Shown in pieces: positions 1-11,274 of a DNA stretch of 64,000 bases. The stretch covers positions 62,001 to 126,000 of the forward strand of contig NZ_BLVZ01000002.1 of assembly GCF_015471405.1 (NCBI RefSeq), in the 5' to 3' direction. The stretch comes from Pseudomonas cichorii (GTDB lineage: Bacteria; Pseudomonadota; Gammaproteobacteria; Pseudomonadales; Pseudomonadaceae). The stretch's first letter is position 1; each line of letters opens with the position of its first letter. The notes beneath the pieces were generated by a model that saw only the letters and a list, made by a program, of their open reading frames with translations, was not told the DNA's origin and searched no databases. The position numbers and the translations under genes are program-made.

Positions 1-169
1 CCGCCAGGCTACCCGCGACAAACCAGGTCTTGCCGTCGAGAAAGGCGATACCGCGTCCGTCGCTGGAAAGGCGCTCGATGGTCAGCCGCTGTTTCTTGCC
101 AGCAGGGATCTGCGCAGCCTTGACGCCTCCAGCGGGTTGGAAGCGCAGCCCTCTTGGTTGCCTGGCCAT
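1..169 (-). CDS. rlmD: 23S rRNA (uracil-5-)-methyltransferase RlmD, N-terminal part
   Basis: Only the first 56 codons lie in the window and the gene runs off the left edge. The visible protein begins [15 protein letters not shown] and continues through [18 protein letters not shown], the TRAM domain that opens RlmD/RumA proteins, which methylate U1939 of 23S rRNA. The catalytic SAM domain is outside. The ATG shares one base with the cysM stop codon (TGATG), so the two are probably translationally coupled. The gene order gacS, cysM, rlmD is the usual one in Pseudomonas, which supports the call. Confidence 0.85.
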   Translation of the reverse strand, partial: MARQPRGLRFQPAGGVKAAQIPAGKKQRLTIERLSSDGRGIAFLDGKTWFVAGSLA

Positions 170-1071
170 CAGTTGGGCGCGTCGTAGACGCCGGTCGACA
201 GGTAACGGTCGCCACGGTCACAGATGATTGCGACCATGACCGCATTTTCGACTTCAAGAGACAGGCGCAACATGCCAGCCACAGCACCACCGGACGAAAC
301 GCCACAGAAGATGCCTTCCTCGCGGGCCAGTCGGCGCATGGTGTCTTCGGCTTCAAGCTGGGCCATGTCGATGATGCGATCGACACGATCAGCCTGATAG
401 ATGCGCGGCAGATATTCGTGAGGCCAGCGGCGGATGCCGGGGATCGCAGCGCCTTCCATGGGTTGCAGGCCGACGATCTGCACGTCGGGGTTCTGCTCCT
501 TGAGGTAGCGCGAGGTACCCATGATGGTCCCCGTGGTGCCCATGGAACTGACGAAATGGGTAATGGTTCCACCGGTCTGCTGCCAGATTTCCGGGCCGGT
601 ACTGGTGTAATGCGCCTCAGGGTTGTCACCGTTGGCGAATTGATCGAGCACCTTGCCACGGCCTTCGGCCTGCATGCGTTCAGCCAGATCGCGGGCGCCT
701 TCCATGCCCTCTTCCTTGCTGACCAGAATGAGTTCTGCGCCATAAGCCGTCATCGCGGCCTTGCGCTCAGCACTGGAGTTGTCGGGCATGATCAGGATCA
801 TGCGGTAACCCTTGATCGCCGCGGCCATGGCCAGAGCGATGCCGGTATTGCCGGAAGTGGCTTCGATCAGGGTGTCACCCGCGTGGATCTGGCCGCGCAA
901 TTCGGCACGGGTAATCATCGACAGCGCCGGGCGGTCTTTTACCGAGCCAGCCGGGTTGTTACCTTCGAGCTTCAACAGGAGGGTATTGCTGGTATTACCC
1001 GCGATGCGTTGCAGGCGCACAAGCGGGGTGTTGCCGACGCAATCGGCAATGGTTTGATACTGCAAGGTCAT
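169..1071 (-). CDS. cysM: Cysteine synthase B (O-acetylserine sulfhydrylase CysM)
   Basis: A 300-residue PLP enzyme that makes cysteine from O-acetylserine and sulfide; CysM-type enzymes can also use thiosulfate. The PLP lysine is K45 in GSVKDRP, the TSGNTG phosphate/substrate loop follows at about residue 70, and the glycine-rich SSGGA loop is near the C terminus. An upstream extension is open, but [16 protein letters not shown] is the family start. It is divergent from gacS and overlaps rlmD by one base. Assignment to CysM rather than CysK rests on overall sequence and on the gacS-cysM-rlmD order. Confidence 0.92.
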   Translation of the reverse strand: MTLQYQTIADCVGNTPLVRLQRIAGNTSNTLLLKLEGNNPAGSVKDRPALSMITRAELRGQIHAGDTLIEATSGNTGIALAMAAAIKGYRMILIMPDNSSAERKAAMTAYGAELILVSKEEGMEGARDLAERMQAEGRGKVLDQFANGDNPEAHYTSTGPEIWQQTGGTITHFVSSMGTTGTIMGTSRYLKEQNPDVQIVGLQPMEGAAIPGIRRWPHEYLPRIYQADRVDRIIDMAQLEAEDTMRRLAREEGIFCGVSSGGAVAGMLRLSLEVENAVMVAIICDRGDRYLSTGVYDAPN

Positions 1072-1315
1072 GGCGTATTCGCGATCCAGACTGCGGGGGG
1101 CACTATCATAACGGCAAACGCCCAAAGCCCATATCACGCAAAGTGCGCTTCTTATCACCAAAAGGAATAAGTGGTGTTTTTTGGCTTCTGTCTCTCAAGC
1201 CTTGACTTCCCGCAACCCCAAGAACGTATCGGCATGTAATATGCGTTACAGGGTCAGCAGCTAGACTGCGCTGAACCGATATCGACGGACTGATTCTGAA
1301 TATCTGGAGAAAGCT

Positions 1316-4069
1316 GTGCTGACCAAACTGGGTATAAAAGGCCGCGTATTACTGCTGACTATTTTGCCGGCCAGTTTGATCGCGCTGATGATGGGCAGCT
1401 ACTTCACCGTGATGCAGCTTCACGAGTTGCAGGGTCAACTGCTGCAACGCGGTGAAATGATTGCCCAGGAGCTGGCCCCGCTGTCCGCGCCCGCACTGGG
1501 CCGCAAGGACAAGACACTCCTGAGCCGCATCGCTTCCCAGACGCTGGAACAGGCAGACGTGCGCTCGGTGTCCTTTCTCGACCCTGAGCGCAATACTCTG
1601 GCACACGCCGGCCCGAGCATGATTGCCCCGGCCCCCATCGGTAACAGCACCCAGTTGCTCAACAACTCGGCCAACGATGCAACCCGCTATTTGCTGCCGG
1701 TCTTTGGCAATCAACGCCACCTGACCAGCGAAATCATCCCGGCCGAAGCCGACCGGCTGCTGGGTTGGGTGGAACTGGAAATTTCCCACAACGGCACGTT
1801 GCTGCGTGGCTATCGCAGCCTCTTCGTGAGTACGCTGCTGATCGCCTTCGGCCTGGCACTCACCGCCATTGTTGCAGTACGCATGGGCCGCACCATCAAT
1901 GAACCCCTGAGCCAGATCAAGCAGGCGGTGTCGCAACTCAAGGATGGCAACCTCGAAACCCGCGTGCCGCCCCTGGGCAGCGCTGAGCTGGATGTACTCG
2001 CGTCCGGCATCAACCGCATGGCCTCGACGCTGCAGAATGCTCAGGAAGAATTGCAGCACAGCATCGATCAGGCCACCGAAGACGTCAGGCAGAACCTTGA
2101 AACCATCGAGATCCAGAACATAGAGCTGGATCTGGCGCGCAAGGAAGCGCTGGAGGCCAGCCGGATCAAATCCGAATTCCTGGCCAACATGAGCCATGAA
2201 ATCCGCACCCCGCTCAACGGCATTCTGGGCTTCACCCATCTGCTGCAAAAAAGCGAGCTGACCCCGCGCCAGCGCGATTACATGAACACCATCGAGAAGT
2301 CGGCCGACAGCCTGCTGAGCATCATCAACGAGATTCTCGACTTTTCCAAAATCGAGGCCGGCAAGCTGGTTCTGGAAAACGTGCCTTTCAACCTGCGGGA
2401 CCTGTTGCAGGACACCATGACCATCCTGGCGCCTGCGGCCCATGCCAAGCAGCTTGAACTGGTCAGCCTGGTTTACCGCGACACACCACTGTCACTGTCC
2501 GGCGACCCGCTGCGCCTCAAGCAGATCCTGACCAACCTGGTCAGCAACGCGATCAAGTTCACCCGCGAAGGCACCATCGTCGCCCGGGCCATGGTCGAGG
2601 ATGAAACCGAAGAACACGCGCAGTTGCGCATCAGCGTTCAGGACACCGGCATCGGCTTGTCCAGCCAGGATGTACGCGCTCTGTTCCAGGCATTCAGTCA
2701 GGCGGACAACTCGCTGTCCCGGCAACCGGGCGGCACCGGCCTTGGGCTGGTCATTTCCAAACGCCTGATCGAACAGATGGGTGGCGAGATTGGCGTGGAC
2801 AGCACGCCGGGCATCGGTTCGGAATTCTGGATCACCCTGACGCTGCCCAAAGCCCGTGACGAAGTGGATGATCTGCTGCACAAGCCGCTGGAAGGCGTTC
2901 GGGCCGCGGTGCTTGAGCACCACGACCTTGCTCGTCAGGCTCTGGAGCATCAACTGGAAGACTGTGGGCTTGAAACGCTGATCTTCAACAATCTGGAAAA
3001 CCTGCTCAACGGCGTTACCGCCGCCCACCAGACACCGACGGCAATCGATCTGGCCGTGCTGGGCGTGACGGCCCATGAAATCCCGCCGGAGCGCTTGCGC
3101 CAGCACATATGGGACCTGGAAAACCTTGGCTGCAAGGTGCTGGTGTTGTGCCCGACCACCGAACAGGCGCTGTTCCAGTTGTCGGTGCCCGATGTCTATA
3201 ACCAGTTGCAGGCCAAGCCAGCCTGTACCCGCAAGCTGCAAAAAGCCTTGTCGGAGCTGATTGCCCCGAAAGTAGTGCGCACCGACGTTATCCAGCCGCT
3301 GGCCAGCCGTCCGCCGAAAGTCCTGTGCGTGGACGACAACCCCGCCAACCTGCTGCTGGTACAGACCCTGCTTGAAGACATGGGCGCTCTGGTGGTTGCG
3401 GTCGACAGTGGCTATGCCGCGCTGCATTGCGTCCAGACTGAAACCTTCGATCTGGTGCTGATGGATGTACAGATGCCCGGCATGGACGGGCGTCAGGCCA
3501 CCGAGGCGATTCGTCTCTGGGAACTGGAGCGCCAGTGTACTTCCCTGCCGATCGTCGCCCTGACCGCCCATGCCATGGCCAATGAAAAACGCTCCCTGTT
3601 GCAAAGCGGCATGGATGATTACCTGACCAAGCCGATCAGCGAAAGGCAACTGGCCCAAGTGGTGCTCAAGTGGACCGGGCTGGCCTTGCGCACTCCGCTG
3701 CCGGAACGCCCGTCCGACACTCAGCAGAGCCATACCGGCCCGCTGGTGCTCGATCATGAAGAAGGGCTGCGTCTGGCAGCCGGCAAACCCGATCTGGCCA
3801 CCGACATGCTGGCCATGCTGCTCGCGTCCCTGGATGCCGACCGCGAAGCCATTCGGCTGGCCAGAGCCGCCGAAGACATTCAAGGCCTCATCGAGCGCGT
3901 CCATCGCCTGCACGGTGCCACTCGCTACTGTGGCGTGCCACAACTGCGCGCCGCCTGTCAGCGCGCTGAAACCCTGCTCAAGCAAGATGCACCACAGGCT
4001 GGCGATGCGCTGGACGATCTGGATAAAGCCATTACCCGACTGGCCGTCGAGGCACGTGTCACGGCCTGA
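1316..4069 (+). CDS. gacS: Hybrid sensor histidine kinase GacS
   Basis: A 917-residue tripartite sensor kinase with GTG start, preceded by GGAGA. Order: membrane segment at about 11-31, periplasmic sensor loop to about 165, second membrane segment, HAMP, histidine kinase with H294 in [11 protein letters not shown], ATPase with GGTGLGL, receiver with D717 in [11 protein letters not shown], and an HPt domain with H863 in HRLHGAT. The D717 and H863 positions agree with those known for Pseudomonas GacS. It phosphorylates GacA, which drives the Rsm small RNAs controlling secondary metabolism, virulence and type VI secretion. All phosphorelay residues are present, so the copy looks functional. Confidence 0.96.
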   Translation: MLTKLGIKGRVLLLTILPASLIALMMGSYFTVMQLHELQGQLLQRGEMIAQELAPLSAPALGRKDKTLLSRIASQTLEQADVRSVSFLDPERNTLAHAGPSMIAPAPIGNSTQLLNNSANDATRYLLPVFGNQRHLTSEIIPAEADRLLGWVELEISHNGTLLRGYRSLFVSTLLIAFGLALTAIVAVRMGRTINEPLSQIKQAVSQLKDGNLETRVPPLGSAELDVLASGINRMASTLQNAQEELQHSIDQATEDVRQNLETIEIQNIELDLARKEALEASRIKSEFLANMSHEIRTPLNGILGFTHLLQKSELTPRQRDYMNTIEKSADSLLSIINEILDFSKIEAGKLVLENVPFNLRDLLQDTMTILAPAAHAKQLELVSLVYRDTPLSLSGDPLRLKQILTNLVSNAIKFTREGTIVARAMVEDETEEHAQLRISVQDTGIGLSSQDVRALFQAFSQADNSLSRQPGGTGLGLVISKRLIEQMGGEIGVDSTPGIGSEFWITLTLPKARDEVDDLLHKPLEGVRAAVLEHHDLARQALEHQLEDCGLETLIFNNLENLLNGVTAAHQTPTAIDLAVLGVTAHEIPPERLRQHIWDLENLGCKVLVLCPTTEQALFQLSVPDVYNQLQAKPACTRKLQKALSELIAPKVVRTDVIQPLASRPPKVLCVDDNPANLLLVQTLLEDMGALVVAVDSGYAALHCVQTETFDLVLMDVQMPGMDGRQATEAIRLWELERQCTSLPIVALTAHAMANEKRSLLQSGMDDYLTKPISERQLAQVVLKWTGLALRTPLPERPSDTQQSHTGPLVLDHEEGLRLAAGKPDLATDMLAMLLASLDADREAIRLARAAEDIQGLIERVHRLHGATRYCGVPQLRAACQRAETLLKQDAPQAGDALDDLDKAITRLAVEARVTA

Positions 4070-4080
4070 AATTCAGTGAT

Positions 4081-4169
4081 GTGGGGGCAGCTTGCTGGCG
4101 ACAGGGCCAGTGAAGCCAAAACATTTTTATCGGCTTCAACGCCCCCGTCGCCAGCAAGCTGCCTCCCAC
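4081..4169. repeat. REPIN (inverted REP pair, GCTTGCTGGCGA type)
   Basis: Two inverted arms containing CAGCTTGCTGGCGAC and GTCGCCAGCAAGCTG flank a roughly 45-base spacer. It sits immediately after gacS and may also act as its transcription terminator. Confidence 0.85.
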
Positions 4170-4239
4170 AGTCAACGAACTGACCTGGCAACATTTAACG
4201 CAGACAGAGCGAATAAACTCGTTTCTACAAGGAAGACCC

Positions 4240-5241
4240 ATGACCCTGCGCACCCTGATTTTCAGCAGCCAGACCTACGACCGGGAAAGCTTCCTGGCAG
4301 CTCAAGCGCCCGAAGGCCTTGAAGTGCATTTCCAGCCGGCTCGCCTGACCCTCGAAACCGCCACACTGGCCAACAACTACCCGGTGGTATGCGCCTTCAT
4401 CAATGATGACCTCAGCGCCCCGGTGCTGGAGCGTCTGGCAGCCGGCGGTACAAAGCTGGTCGCCCTGCGTTCTGCGGGCTACAACCATGTGGACCTGTCT
4501 GCCGCAGAACGCCTTGGCATCAGCGTGGTACGGGTTCCGGCCTATTCGCCCCATGCCGTGGCCGAACATGCGGTGGCCTTGATCCTGGCCCTCAATCGCC
4601 ACCTGAATCGTGCCTACAACCGCACCCGCGAAGGTGATTTCAGCCTGCACGGCCTGACCGGTTTCGACCTGGTGGGCAAGACGGTCGGCGTGGTCGGCAC
4701 CGGTCAGATCGGCGCAACTTTCGCGAAGATCATGTCAGGCTTCGGTTGCAAGCTGCTGGCTTACGATCCCTGCCCGAATCCGGAAGTCCAGGCCCTGGGC
4801 GCCGAATACCTGAGCCTGCCCGCCCTGCTTGAACAGGCGCAGATCATCAGCCTGCATTGCCCGCTTACCGAGCAGACACGCCACATGATCAACCAGCAAT
4901 CCCTGGCGACCCTGCAACGCGGCGCCATGCTCATCAATACCGGCCGGGGCGCGCTGGTGGAAACACCCGCACTGATCGACGCGCTCAAGACCGGGCAACT
5001 GGGTTATCTGGGGCTGGATGTGTATGAAGAGGAAGCGCAACTGTTCTTCGCCGACCGTTCGGACCTGCCCTTGCAGGACGATGTGCTGGCGCGGCTGCTG
5101 ACCTTCCCCAATGTCATCATCACCGCCCATCAGGCCTTCCTGACTCAGGAAGCACTGGGCGCGATTGCCCGGACAACTCTGGACAACATTGCAGCGTGGA
5201 ATGCAGGTACTGCGCAAAACCGGGTCCAGGCGCAGCCGTGA
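4240..5241 (+). CDS. ldhA: D-lactate dehydrogenase (2-hydroxyacid dehydrogenase family)
   Basis: A 333-residue NAD-dependent D-2-hydroxyacid dehydrogenase. The Rossmann motif GVVGTGQIG lies at about residues 148-156, the catalytic Arg is in the RSAGYNHVD/NTGRGAL region, and the Glu/His pair appears as YEEEAQL and TAHQAF. It interconverts pyruvate and D-lactate in the cytoplasm. The sequence matches the fermentative LdhA subgroup better than phosphoglycerate dehydrogenases. The ATG is preceded by AAGGAAGAC. It lies between a REPIN and a small conserved gene 27 bases downstream. Confidence 0.88.
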   Translation: MTLRTLIFSSQTYDRESFLAAQAPEGLEVHFQPARLTLETATLANNYPVVCAFINDDLSAPVLERLAAGGTKLVALRSAGYNHVDLSAAERLGISVVRVPAYSPHAVAEHAVALILALNRHLNRAYNRTREGDFSLHGLTGFDLVGKTVGVVGTGQIGATFAKIMSGFGCKLLAYDPCPNPEVQALGAEYLSLPALLEQAQIISLHCPLTEQTRHMINQQSLATLQRGAMLINTGRGALVETPALIDALKTGQLGYLGLDVYEEEAQLFFADRSDLPLQDDVLARLLTFPNVIITAHQAFLTQEALGAIARTTLDNIAAWNAGTAQNRVQAQP

Positions 5242-5268
5242 TAAGATGCGCGGCAATTTGGAGGACCC

Positions 5269-5706
5269 ATGGTCGAACACGATTTCCGCTACAGCATGCT
5301 CAACCCGCAGCACACACTCATCGAGTGCCGTACGCTGGGGCCTGGCCGCTATCAAGTCACCGGTAACGGCGGCTCGATTCACAACAATGATCAACTGCTG
5401 GTGACCATCAAGGGCAGCAAGAGCCTTTATATGCGCCTGGCCGTTGAGAAAGTCCGGCACCTGATCAACCCGCCCGGCCAATGGGTCGCGGTAGCCAATG
5501 GCCCGGCATTCGATGAACTGTCGATCCATCAATGGAAAGTCAATTGCGACAGTTGCTCTGCCGAACTGGACTTCGAGTTCATGGTCGAGAGCAAGCTGGG
5601 CACCAAGGCCCAGAAACCCGCCGCCGTTGCACGCATCGCCGAGCTGGGCTGGAAGACCGAAGGTGAAAAACACACATGCAGAAAGTGTCAGGAGAAAGCG
5701 GCATGA
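5269..5706 (+). CDS. Conserved hypothetical protein with two CxxC pairs
   Basis: A 145-residue soluble protein without signal peptide. It has CDSC near residue 92 and CRKC near the C terminus, which could bind one zinc ion. I do not recognise a named family beyond conservation in Pseudomonas. The ATG is preceded by TTGGAGGAC. The stop overlaps the next start by four bases (ATGA), so the two are probably co-transcribed, and ldhA may be part of the same unit. Confidence 0.75.
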   Translation: MVEHDFRYSMLNPQHTLIECRTLGPGRYQVTGNGGSIHNNDQLLVTIKGSKSLYMRLAVEKVRHLINPPGQWVAVANGPAFDELSIHQWKVNCDSCSAELDFEFMVESKLGTKAQKPAAVARIAELGWKTEGEKHTCRKCQEKAA

Positions 5707-6107
5707 AACACCTGGCTGTACTGAGCCTGATCGGTAGCGCCCTGCTGGCTGGCTGTGCGACTGAGCCCAAACCCATCGAACAGGATCAGAGCTATGTACT
5801 GGAGTGGATCGGCGAACGTCCGCTGATCGACTCCAGCCGGCTGACCATGACCCTGGGTGCCGATGGCCGGGCCTACGGCAATGCAGGCTGCAACCACTGG
5901 TTCGCACCCTACACCCTGCAAGGCCAGACCATCAGTTTCGGCCCCATCGGCAATACCCGCAAAATGTGCGTACCGCCTGTGATGGAGCAGGAGCAGCGCT
6001 TCCTGAAAGAGCTGAGCAAAGTGCAGCGCTGGGATATTTCCCCCATCGAGCAGTTGCGCCTGTGGCCTGCGGAAGGCAAGCCATTGCGGTTCTGGCCTGA
6101 AGACTGA
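5703..6107 (+). CDS. META domain lipoprotein (HslJ-like)
   Basis: A 134-residue protein with a lipoprotein signal peptide; LLAGC puts the lipidated cysteine at residue 18. The rest is one META domain, with the conserved YGNAGCNHW and the downstream MCVPPVMEQEQRF segment. META/HslJ proteins are envelope proteins linked to heat shock or novobiocin resistance in E. coli, but the mechanism is unknown. The chosen start overlaps the preceding stop; a longer upstream start at 5676 would put residues ahead of the lipobox and is unlikely. Confidence 0.85.
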   Translation: MKHLAVLSLIGSALLAGCATEPKPIEQDQSYVLEWIGERPLIDSSRLTMTLGADGRAYGNAGCNHWFAPYTLQGQTISFGPIGNTRKMCVPPVMEQEQRFLKELSKVQRWDISPIEQLRLWPAEGKPLRFWPED

Positions 6108-6120
6108 TCAAGCCACACCC

Positions 6121-6160
6121 TGTGGGAGCGAATTCATTCGCGAATGAATTCGCTCCCACA
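6121..6160. repeat. Perfect 40-bp REP palindrome between convergent genes
   Basis: TGTGGGAGCGAATTCATTCG is followed directly by its exact reverse complement, with no spacer. It begins 13 bases after the META gene stop and ends three bases before the TlpA-like gene stop, so it probably works as a shared bidirectional terminator. Confidence 0.9.
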
Positions 6161-6162
6161 CG

Positions 6163-6630
6163 TCAGCCCTCGCCGCGTAACGCCTTCAACTTGTCAGTCA
6201 CGCCCTGGGCTGTCTGCTCACCCAGCAACTGCGCACGCATCTTGCCTTTGTCGTCGATGATGTAAGTCACGGGCAGCGCTTCGGAAGGCGGCAGGTTGTA
6301 GCGCTCGGCCGGGTCCTGGGCCAGCACGGTGAATTTGATCCCCAGGGCATTGGAGGCATTTTTCAGGTCGTCCCCCTGCAGGTTGTCGAAATTGACGCCC
6401 AGCACACTGACCTTCCTGTCCTTGAGCTCTTCGGACAAGTGATTGAACTCTGGAATCTCGGTACGGCACGGACCACACCATTCGGCCCAGTAGTTAATCA
6501 CCAGCCAATGGTTGTCGATACGCTCGCTGGCAACCTTCTGGCCGTTCTGGTCTGTGCCCAGATCAGCGCCACAGCCACCCAACAGTAAACTGCCGACAAA
6601 CATCGCTACCGCTGCCAATCGCCTCGCCAT
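6163..6630 (-). CDS. TlpA-family thiol:disulfide interchange lipoprotein
   Basis: A 155-residue thioredoxin-fold protein. LLLGGC gives a lipidated cysteine at residue 20. The redox motif is WCGPC with C52 and C55, and the cis-proline loop is ALPVTYIID. TlpA/ResA-like proteins reduce disulfides in the periplasm, often for cytochrome c maturation or protection of other thiol proteins. No partner gene is adjacent. It is convergent with the META lipoprotein gene and divergent from arsC. Confidence 0.88.
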   Translation of the reverse strand: MARRLAAVAMFVGSLLLGGCGADLGTDQNGQKVASERIDNHWLVINYWAEWCGPCRTEIPEFNHLSEELKDRKVSVLGVNFDNLQGDDLKNASNALGIKFTVLAQDPAERYNLPPSEALPVTYIIDDKGKMRAQLLGEQTAQGVTDKLKALRGEG

Positions 6631-6749
6631 CTGTGCTTCCTTCCTCGACTTTCTCTATAAAACGGTTCACCGAGATGCGCCTGATCATGTCGACCTGCGC
6701 CATCGCACAGGTAGAATACGCGCCACTCTACGCAAGATGCGACCTGCAA

Positions 6750-8114
<1,365 letters not shown>

Positions 8115-8130
8115 GGTCATAAATCACTTT

Positions 8131-8217
8131 GTGGGAGGCAGCTTGCTGGCGACTTCACGTACAGACGCAGAATATCTGCCGATTTTCAGGCCTTTTCGCC
8201 AGCAAGCTGCCTCCCAC
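8131..8217. repeat. REPIN, GCTTGCTGGCGA type, member of a longer repeat
   Basis: Inverted arms begin GTGGGAGGCAGC and end GCTGCCTCCCAC around a spacer containing ACGTACAGACGCAG. The similarity to the copies at 23851 and 38617 extends past the arms into GGTCATAAATCACTTT on the left and ACAAGTTTTGT on the right. Confidence 0.88.
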
Positions 8218-8259
8218 AAGTTTTGTTTGTGACTGATCCCACCTGCTTATGGAGAACCG

Positions 8260-8931
8260 ATGCTCGATTACAAATGGCTGAACGAATACTGCCTGAACCG
8301 TTTCGGCTCCGCCAAGGCACTTGAGGCGCTGCTGCCGGTGCCGCATACGCCGAAGCAACTGATGGCTTTCGGCGATGATCGCTATCTGTCGACCATGGCC
8401 CTGCGGGTATTTCGTGCTGGCTTGAAACACAGCCTGGTAGATGCAAAGTGGCCGGCTTTCGAGGAGGTTTTCTTTCGCTTCGACCCGGAAAAGGTCGTGC
8501 TGATGGGCGCCGATCATCTGGAGCGACTGATGCAGGACACCCGCATCATTCGCCACCTGGGCAAGCTCAAGAGCGTGCCGCGCAATGCGCAACTGATTCT
8601 GGATATCGCCCAGGAACACGGCAGCTTCGCCAAATTCATCGCCCAGTGGCCGGTCGATGACATCACCGGCCTCTGGCAATACCTGGCCAGACACGGCAAC
8701 CAGATGGGCGGGCTTTCAGCGCCACGTTTCCTGCGCATGGTGGGCAAGGACACCTTTATCCCGAGCCAGGATGTAGTGGCCGCCCTGAACGCGCAGAACA
8801 TCGTCGATAAAGTACCGACCAGCAAGCGTGATCAGGCCATCGTGCAGGACGCCTTCAATCAGTGGCACGCTGAAAGCGGGCGACCGATGTGCCAGCTTTC
8901 AGCGATGTTGGCGTTTACCGTGAATCACTGA
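8260..8931 (+). CDS. DNA-3-methyladenine glycosylase I-like protein
   Basis: A 223-residue protein of the Tag (adenine glycosylase) fold. The clearest match is RLMQDTRIIRHLGKLKSVPRNAQL at about residues 88-111, comparable to the region of E. coli Tag that lines the base pocket. The cysteine at residue 4 of classical Tag, part of its zinc site, is missing, and the C terminus lacks the Cys cluster. Likely a repair glycosylase removing alkylated adenine, but substrate range is uncertain. It is convergent with ttcA, with only four bases between the stops. Confidence 0.75.
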   Translation: MLDYKWLNEYCLNRFGSAKALEALLPVPHTPKQLMAFGDDRYLSTMALRVFRAGLKHSLVDAKWPAFEEVFFRFDPEKVVLMGADHLERLMQDTRIIRHLGKLKSVPRNAQLILDIAQEHGSFAKFIAQWPVDDITGLWQYLARHGNQMGGLSAPRFLRMVGKDTFIPSQDVVAALNAQNIVDKVPTSKRDQAIVQDAFNQWHAESGRPMCQLSAMLAFTVNH

Positions 8932-8935
8932 CAGG

Positions 8936-9760
8936 TCAGATATTCACCACATTGACGAACCGCGAGGCTGCGGTTTCGTCCATGCGCAGGCTGGTGAAGT
9001 CGAACAGGTTGCGGTCGGCCAGTTGCGAAGGATGGACGTTCTGCAAGGCGCGGAAGATGCTTTCGGTACGGCCGGGTGTCTTGCGCTCCCACTCGATGAG
9101 CATTTCCTTGACTACCTGACGTTGCAGGTTTTCCTGCGAGCCGCACAGGTTGCATGGAATGATCGGGAACTCCTTGAAGTCCGAATACGCCTGAATGTCC
9201 TTCTCATGGCAGTAGGCAAGCGGGCGAATCACCACGTTGCGGCCATCGTCGGAGCGCAGCTTGGGCGGCATGGCCTTGAGCGAACCGTTGAAGAACATGT
9301 TGAGAAAGAAGGTTTCGACGATATCGTCGCGGTGATGCCCCAGCGCCATTTTGGTGGCACCGATTTCATCGGCGAAGGTGTACAAGGTGCCGCGGCGCAG
9401 GCGCGAGCACAGCGAGCAGGTGGTCTTTCCTTCCGGGACCAGCTCCTTGACCACCGAATAGGTGTCTTTTTCGACGATGTGGTACTCGATGCCCAGAGTG
9501 GCCAGATAGGCAGGCAGCACATGCTCTGGAAAGCCCGGCTGCTTCTGGTCCATGTTCACGGCTACGATCTCGAACTTGATCGGCGCGACCTTCTGCAGGT
9601 GCATCAGCACGTCGAGCATGGTGTAGCTGTCCTTGCCACCGGAGAGACAGACCATCACCTTGTCGCCATCTTCAATCATGTTGAAGTCGGTAACCGCTTC
9701 GCCGGCCAGCCGACGCAGGCGTTTCTGCAGTTTGTTCTGATTGACTGAAAGGGTGCCCAT
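8936..9760 (-). CDS. ttcA: tRNA 2-thiocytidine(32) synthetase TtcA
   Basis: A 274-residue ATP-dependent tRNA thiolase that makes s2C at position 32. The PP-loop SGGKDS lies at residues 40-45. Two CxxC pairs, TTCSLC and IPCNLC, supply the ligands for the 4Fe-4S cluster. The family start is [10 protein letters not shown] at 9760; an in-frame upstream ATG at 9805 is possible but would add residues not usual for the family. Confidence 0.93.
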   Translation of the reverse strand: MGTLSVNQNKLQKRLRRLAGEAVTDFNMIEDGDKVMVCLSGGKDSYTMLDVLMHLQKVAPIKFEIVAVNMDQKQPGFPEHVLPAYLATLGIEYHIVEKDTYSVVKELVPEGKTTCSLCSRLRRGTLYTFADEIGATKMALGHHRDDIVETFFLNMFFNGSLKAMPPKLRSDDGRNVVIRPLAYCHEKDIQAYSDFKEFPIIPCNLCGSQENLQRQVVKEMLIEWERKTPGRTESIFRALQNVHPSQLADRNLFDFTSLRMDETAASRFVNVVNI

Positions 9761-9987
9761 GATGCTGGTGGTATCCGCTGGTGACTTCGGGGAAAGGGCA
9801 GCCATTTTACGCACAACCTGCGAATCGTTAAACAACTGGCTTATCGAAGCAGGCTATTAACAGCCCCCTGCAAATGGCCAAACACTCTAAGCCCGCCGCT
9901 CTTCCCCTTGCCATGCTTTCTATACTGCGTGGTGAGGTCGCATTTCAGGCTTGTGGCCTTCAATCCACGAGATGAAGGAGTAACCCT

Positions 9988-10587
9988 ATGATCCATCACG
10001 TATGGGGATTGTTCACGCATCCCGATCGGGAATGGAGACAGATACGTGGCGAAGAAGAAAGCATTGGCCACATGTACCTCACTCACACCCTGATCCTGGC
10101 TGCGATCCCGGCGGTTTCCGCCTATATAGGCACGACACAGATCGGCTGGGTGATCGGAGATCGACCGCCAGTCATGCTCACCCATGGCAGCGCGATATGG
10201 ATGACGCTCATGTCATATATCTCCATGTTGCTGGGCGTTGCGGTGATGGGCGGCTTCATTCACTGGATGGCACGCACCTATGACGCCACGCCCACTCTGG
10301 CAAGGTGCATCGCTTTCGCCACCTATACGGCCACGCCGCTGTTCATCGGCGGGCTGGCGGCGCTCTATCCGCATATGTGGCTGGGCATGCTGGTGGGGAC
10401 AGCAGCCATTTGCTACACGGTCTATCTGCTCTATGTCGGCCTGCCGACCTTCATGAATATTCCCTCCGAGGAAGGCTTCATGTTTTCCAGCTCCATCCTC
10501 GCCGTGGGCCTGGTGGTGCTGGTCGCGATCATGGCATTTACCGTCGTGCTGTGGGGAGTCGGGGTCGGCCCGGAATATACCAGTTGA
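9988..10587 (+). CDS. Yip1-family inner-membrane protein
   Basis: A 199-residue protein with about five hydrophobic helices after a soluble N terminus containing LFTHPDREWRQIR, the typical opening of bacterial Yip1/DUF1282 proteins. Function unknown; eukaryotic Yip1 proteins act in vesicle traffic, but no such role is implied here. The ATG is preceded by GAAGGAG. A hairpin follows at 10633. Confidence 0.85.
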   Translation: MIHHVWGLFTHPDREWRQIRGEEESIGHMYLTHTLILAAIPAVSAYIGTTQIGWVIGDRPPVMLTHGSAIWMTLMSYISMLLGVAVMGGFIHWMARTYDATPTLARCIAFATYTATPLFIGGLAALYPHMWLGMLVGTAAICYTVYLLYVGLPTFMNIPSEEGFMFSSSILAVGLVVLVAIMAFTVVLWGVGVGPEYTS

Positions 10588-10632
10588 ACCATCGTCAGGC
10601 GGGCAGCGCACCCATGCGGCCCGCCGCAGCGA

Positions 10633-10657
10633 CCAACCATCTGGCGGTTGGGGTTTT
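10633..10657 (+). terminator. Probable terminator after the Yip1-like gene
   Basis: Stem CCAACC / GGTTGG with a seven-base loop is followed by GGTTTTC. The T run is short, so confidence is moderate. Confidence 0.5.
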
Positions 10658-10709
10658 CAGCCCCACACTGCTTTACGGCATACTTGAGGCATCTGGAGAG
10701 CCACACAGC

Positions 10710-11204
10710 ATGCCTGAGCAAATCAACTCCCGCGTCGAAACCTGTTACCAACAAGCCGAAGCCTTTTTCAAACGCACTTTCAAGCGCCCTGTCGTCAGCC
10801 TCAAGCTGCGCGGCCAGAAAGCCGGCGTCGCGCACCTGCACGAGAATATGCTGCGCTTCAACCCGCAGCTGTATCGGGAAAACACCGAAGACTTCCTGCG
10901 CCAGACCGTGCCCCATGAAGTCGCCCACATGATTGCCCATCAGCTTTTCGGGGACCGTATCCAGCCCCATGGCGAAGAGTGGCAACTGATCATGCGCGGC
11001 GTGTACGAGCTGCCGCCCAACCGCTGCCACACCTACGCCATCGAACGGCGCAGCGTGACCCGTTACATCTATCGCTGCCCCTGCGCCGGGAGCGACTTCC
11101 CCTTCTCGGCGCAACGCCACAACATGGTTTCCAAAGGCCGGCGCTACCTGTGCCGACGCTGCCGCCAGACACTGGTTTTCAGCGGTGAGACCCGCGTGGA
11201 GTAA
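10710..11204 (+). CDS. sprT: SprT-family zinc metalloprotease-like protein
   Basis: A 164-residue SprT protein. The zinc motif is HEVAH with H69, E70 and H73. A C-terminal zinc ribbon is visible as YRCPC and YLCRRC. SprT is related to eukaryotic Spartan, which clears DNA-protein crosslinks, but the bacterial role is not settled. The start MPEQINSRVE gives the normal length. A strong terminator follows. Confidence 0.9.
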   Translation: MPEQINSRVETCYQQAEAFFKRTFKRPVVSLKLRGQKAGVAHLHENMLRFNPQLYRENTEDFLRQTVPHEVAHMIAHQLFGDRIQPHGEEWQLIMRGVYELPPNRCHTYAIERRSVTRYIYRCPCAGSDFPFSAQRHNMVSKGRRYLCRRCRQTLVFSGETRVE

Positions 11205-11231
11205 TCCCGCCCCGCAGGAATCGCAGGTATA

Positions 11232-11259
11232 AAAAAACCCATCCGAAGATGGGTTTTTT
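11232..11259. terminator. Bidirectional terminator between sprT and dctA
   Basis: AAAAAACCCATC pairs with GATGGGTTTTTT around the tetraloop CGAA. The A-run and T-run make it work for both convergent genes. Confidence 0.92.
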
Positions 11260-11274
11260 ATCATTCAGCGCGTG

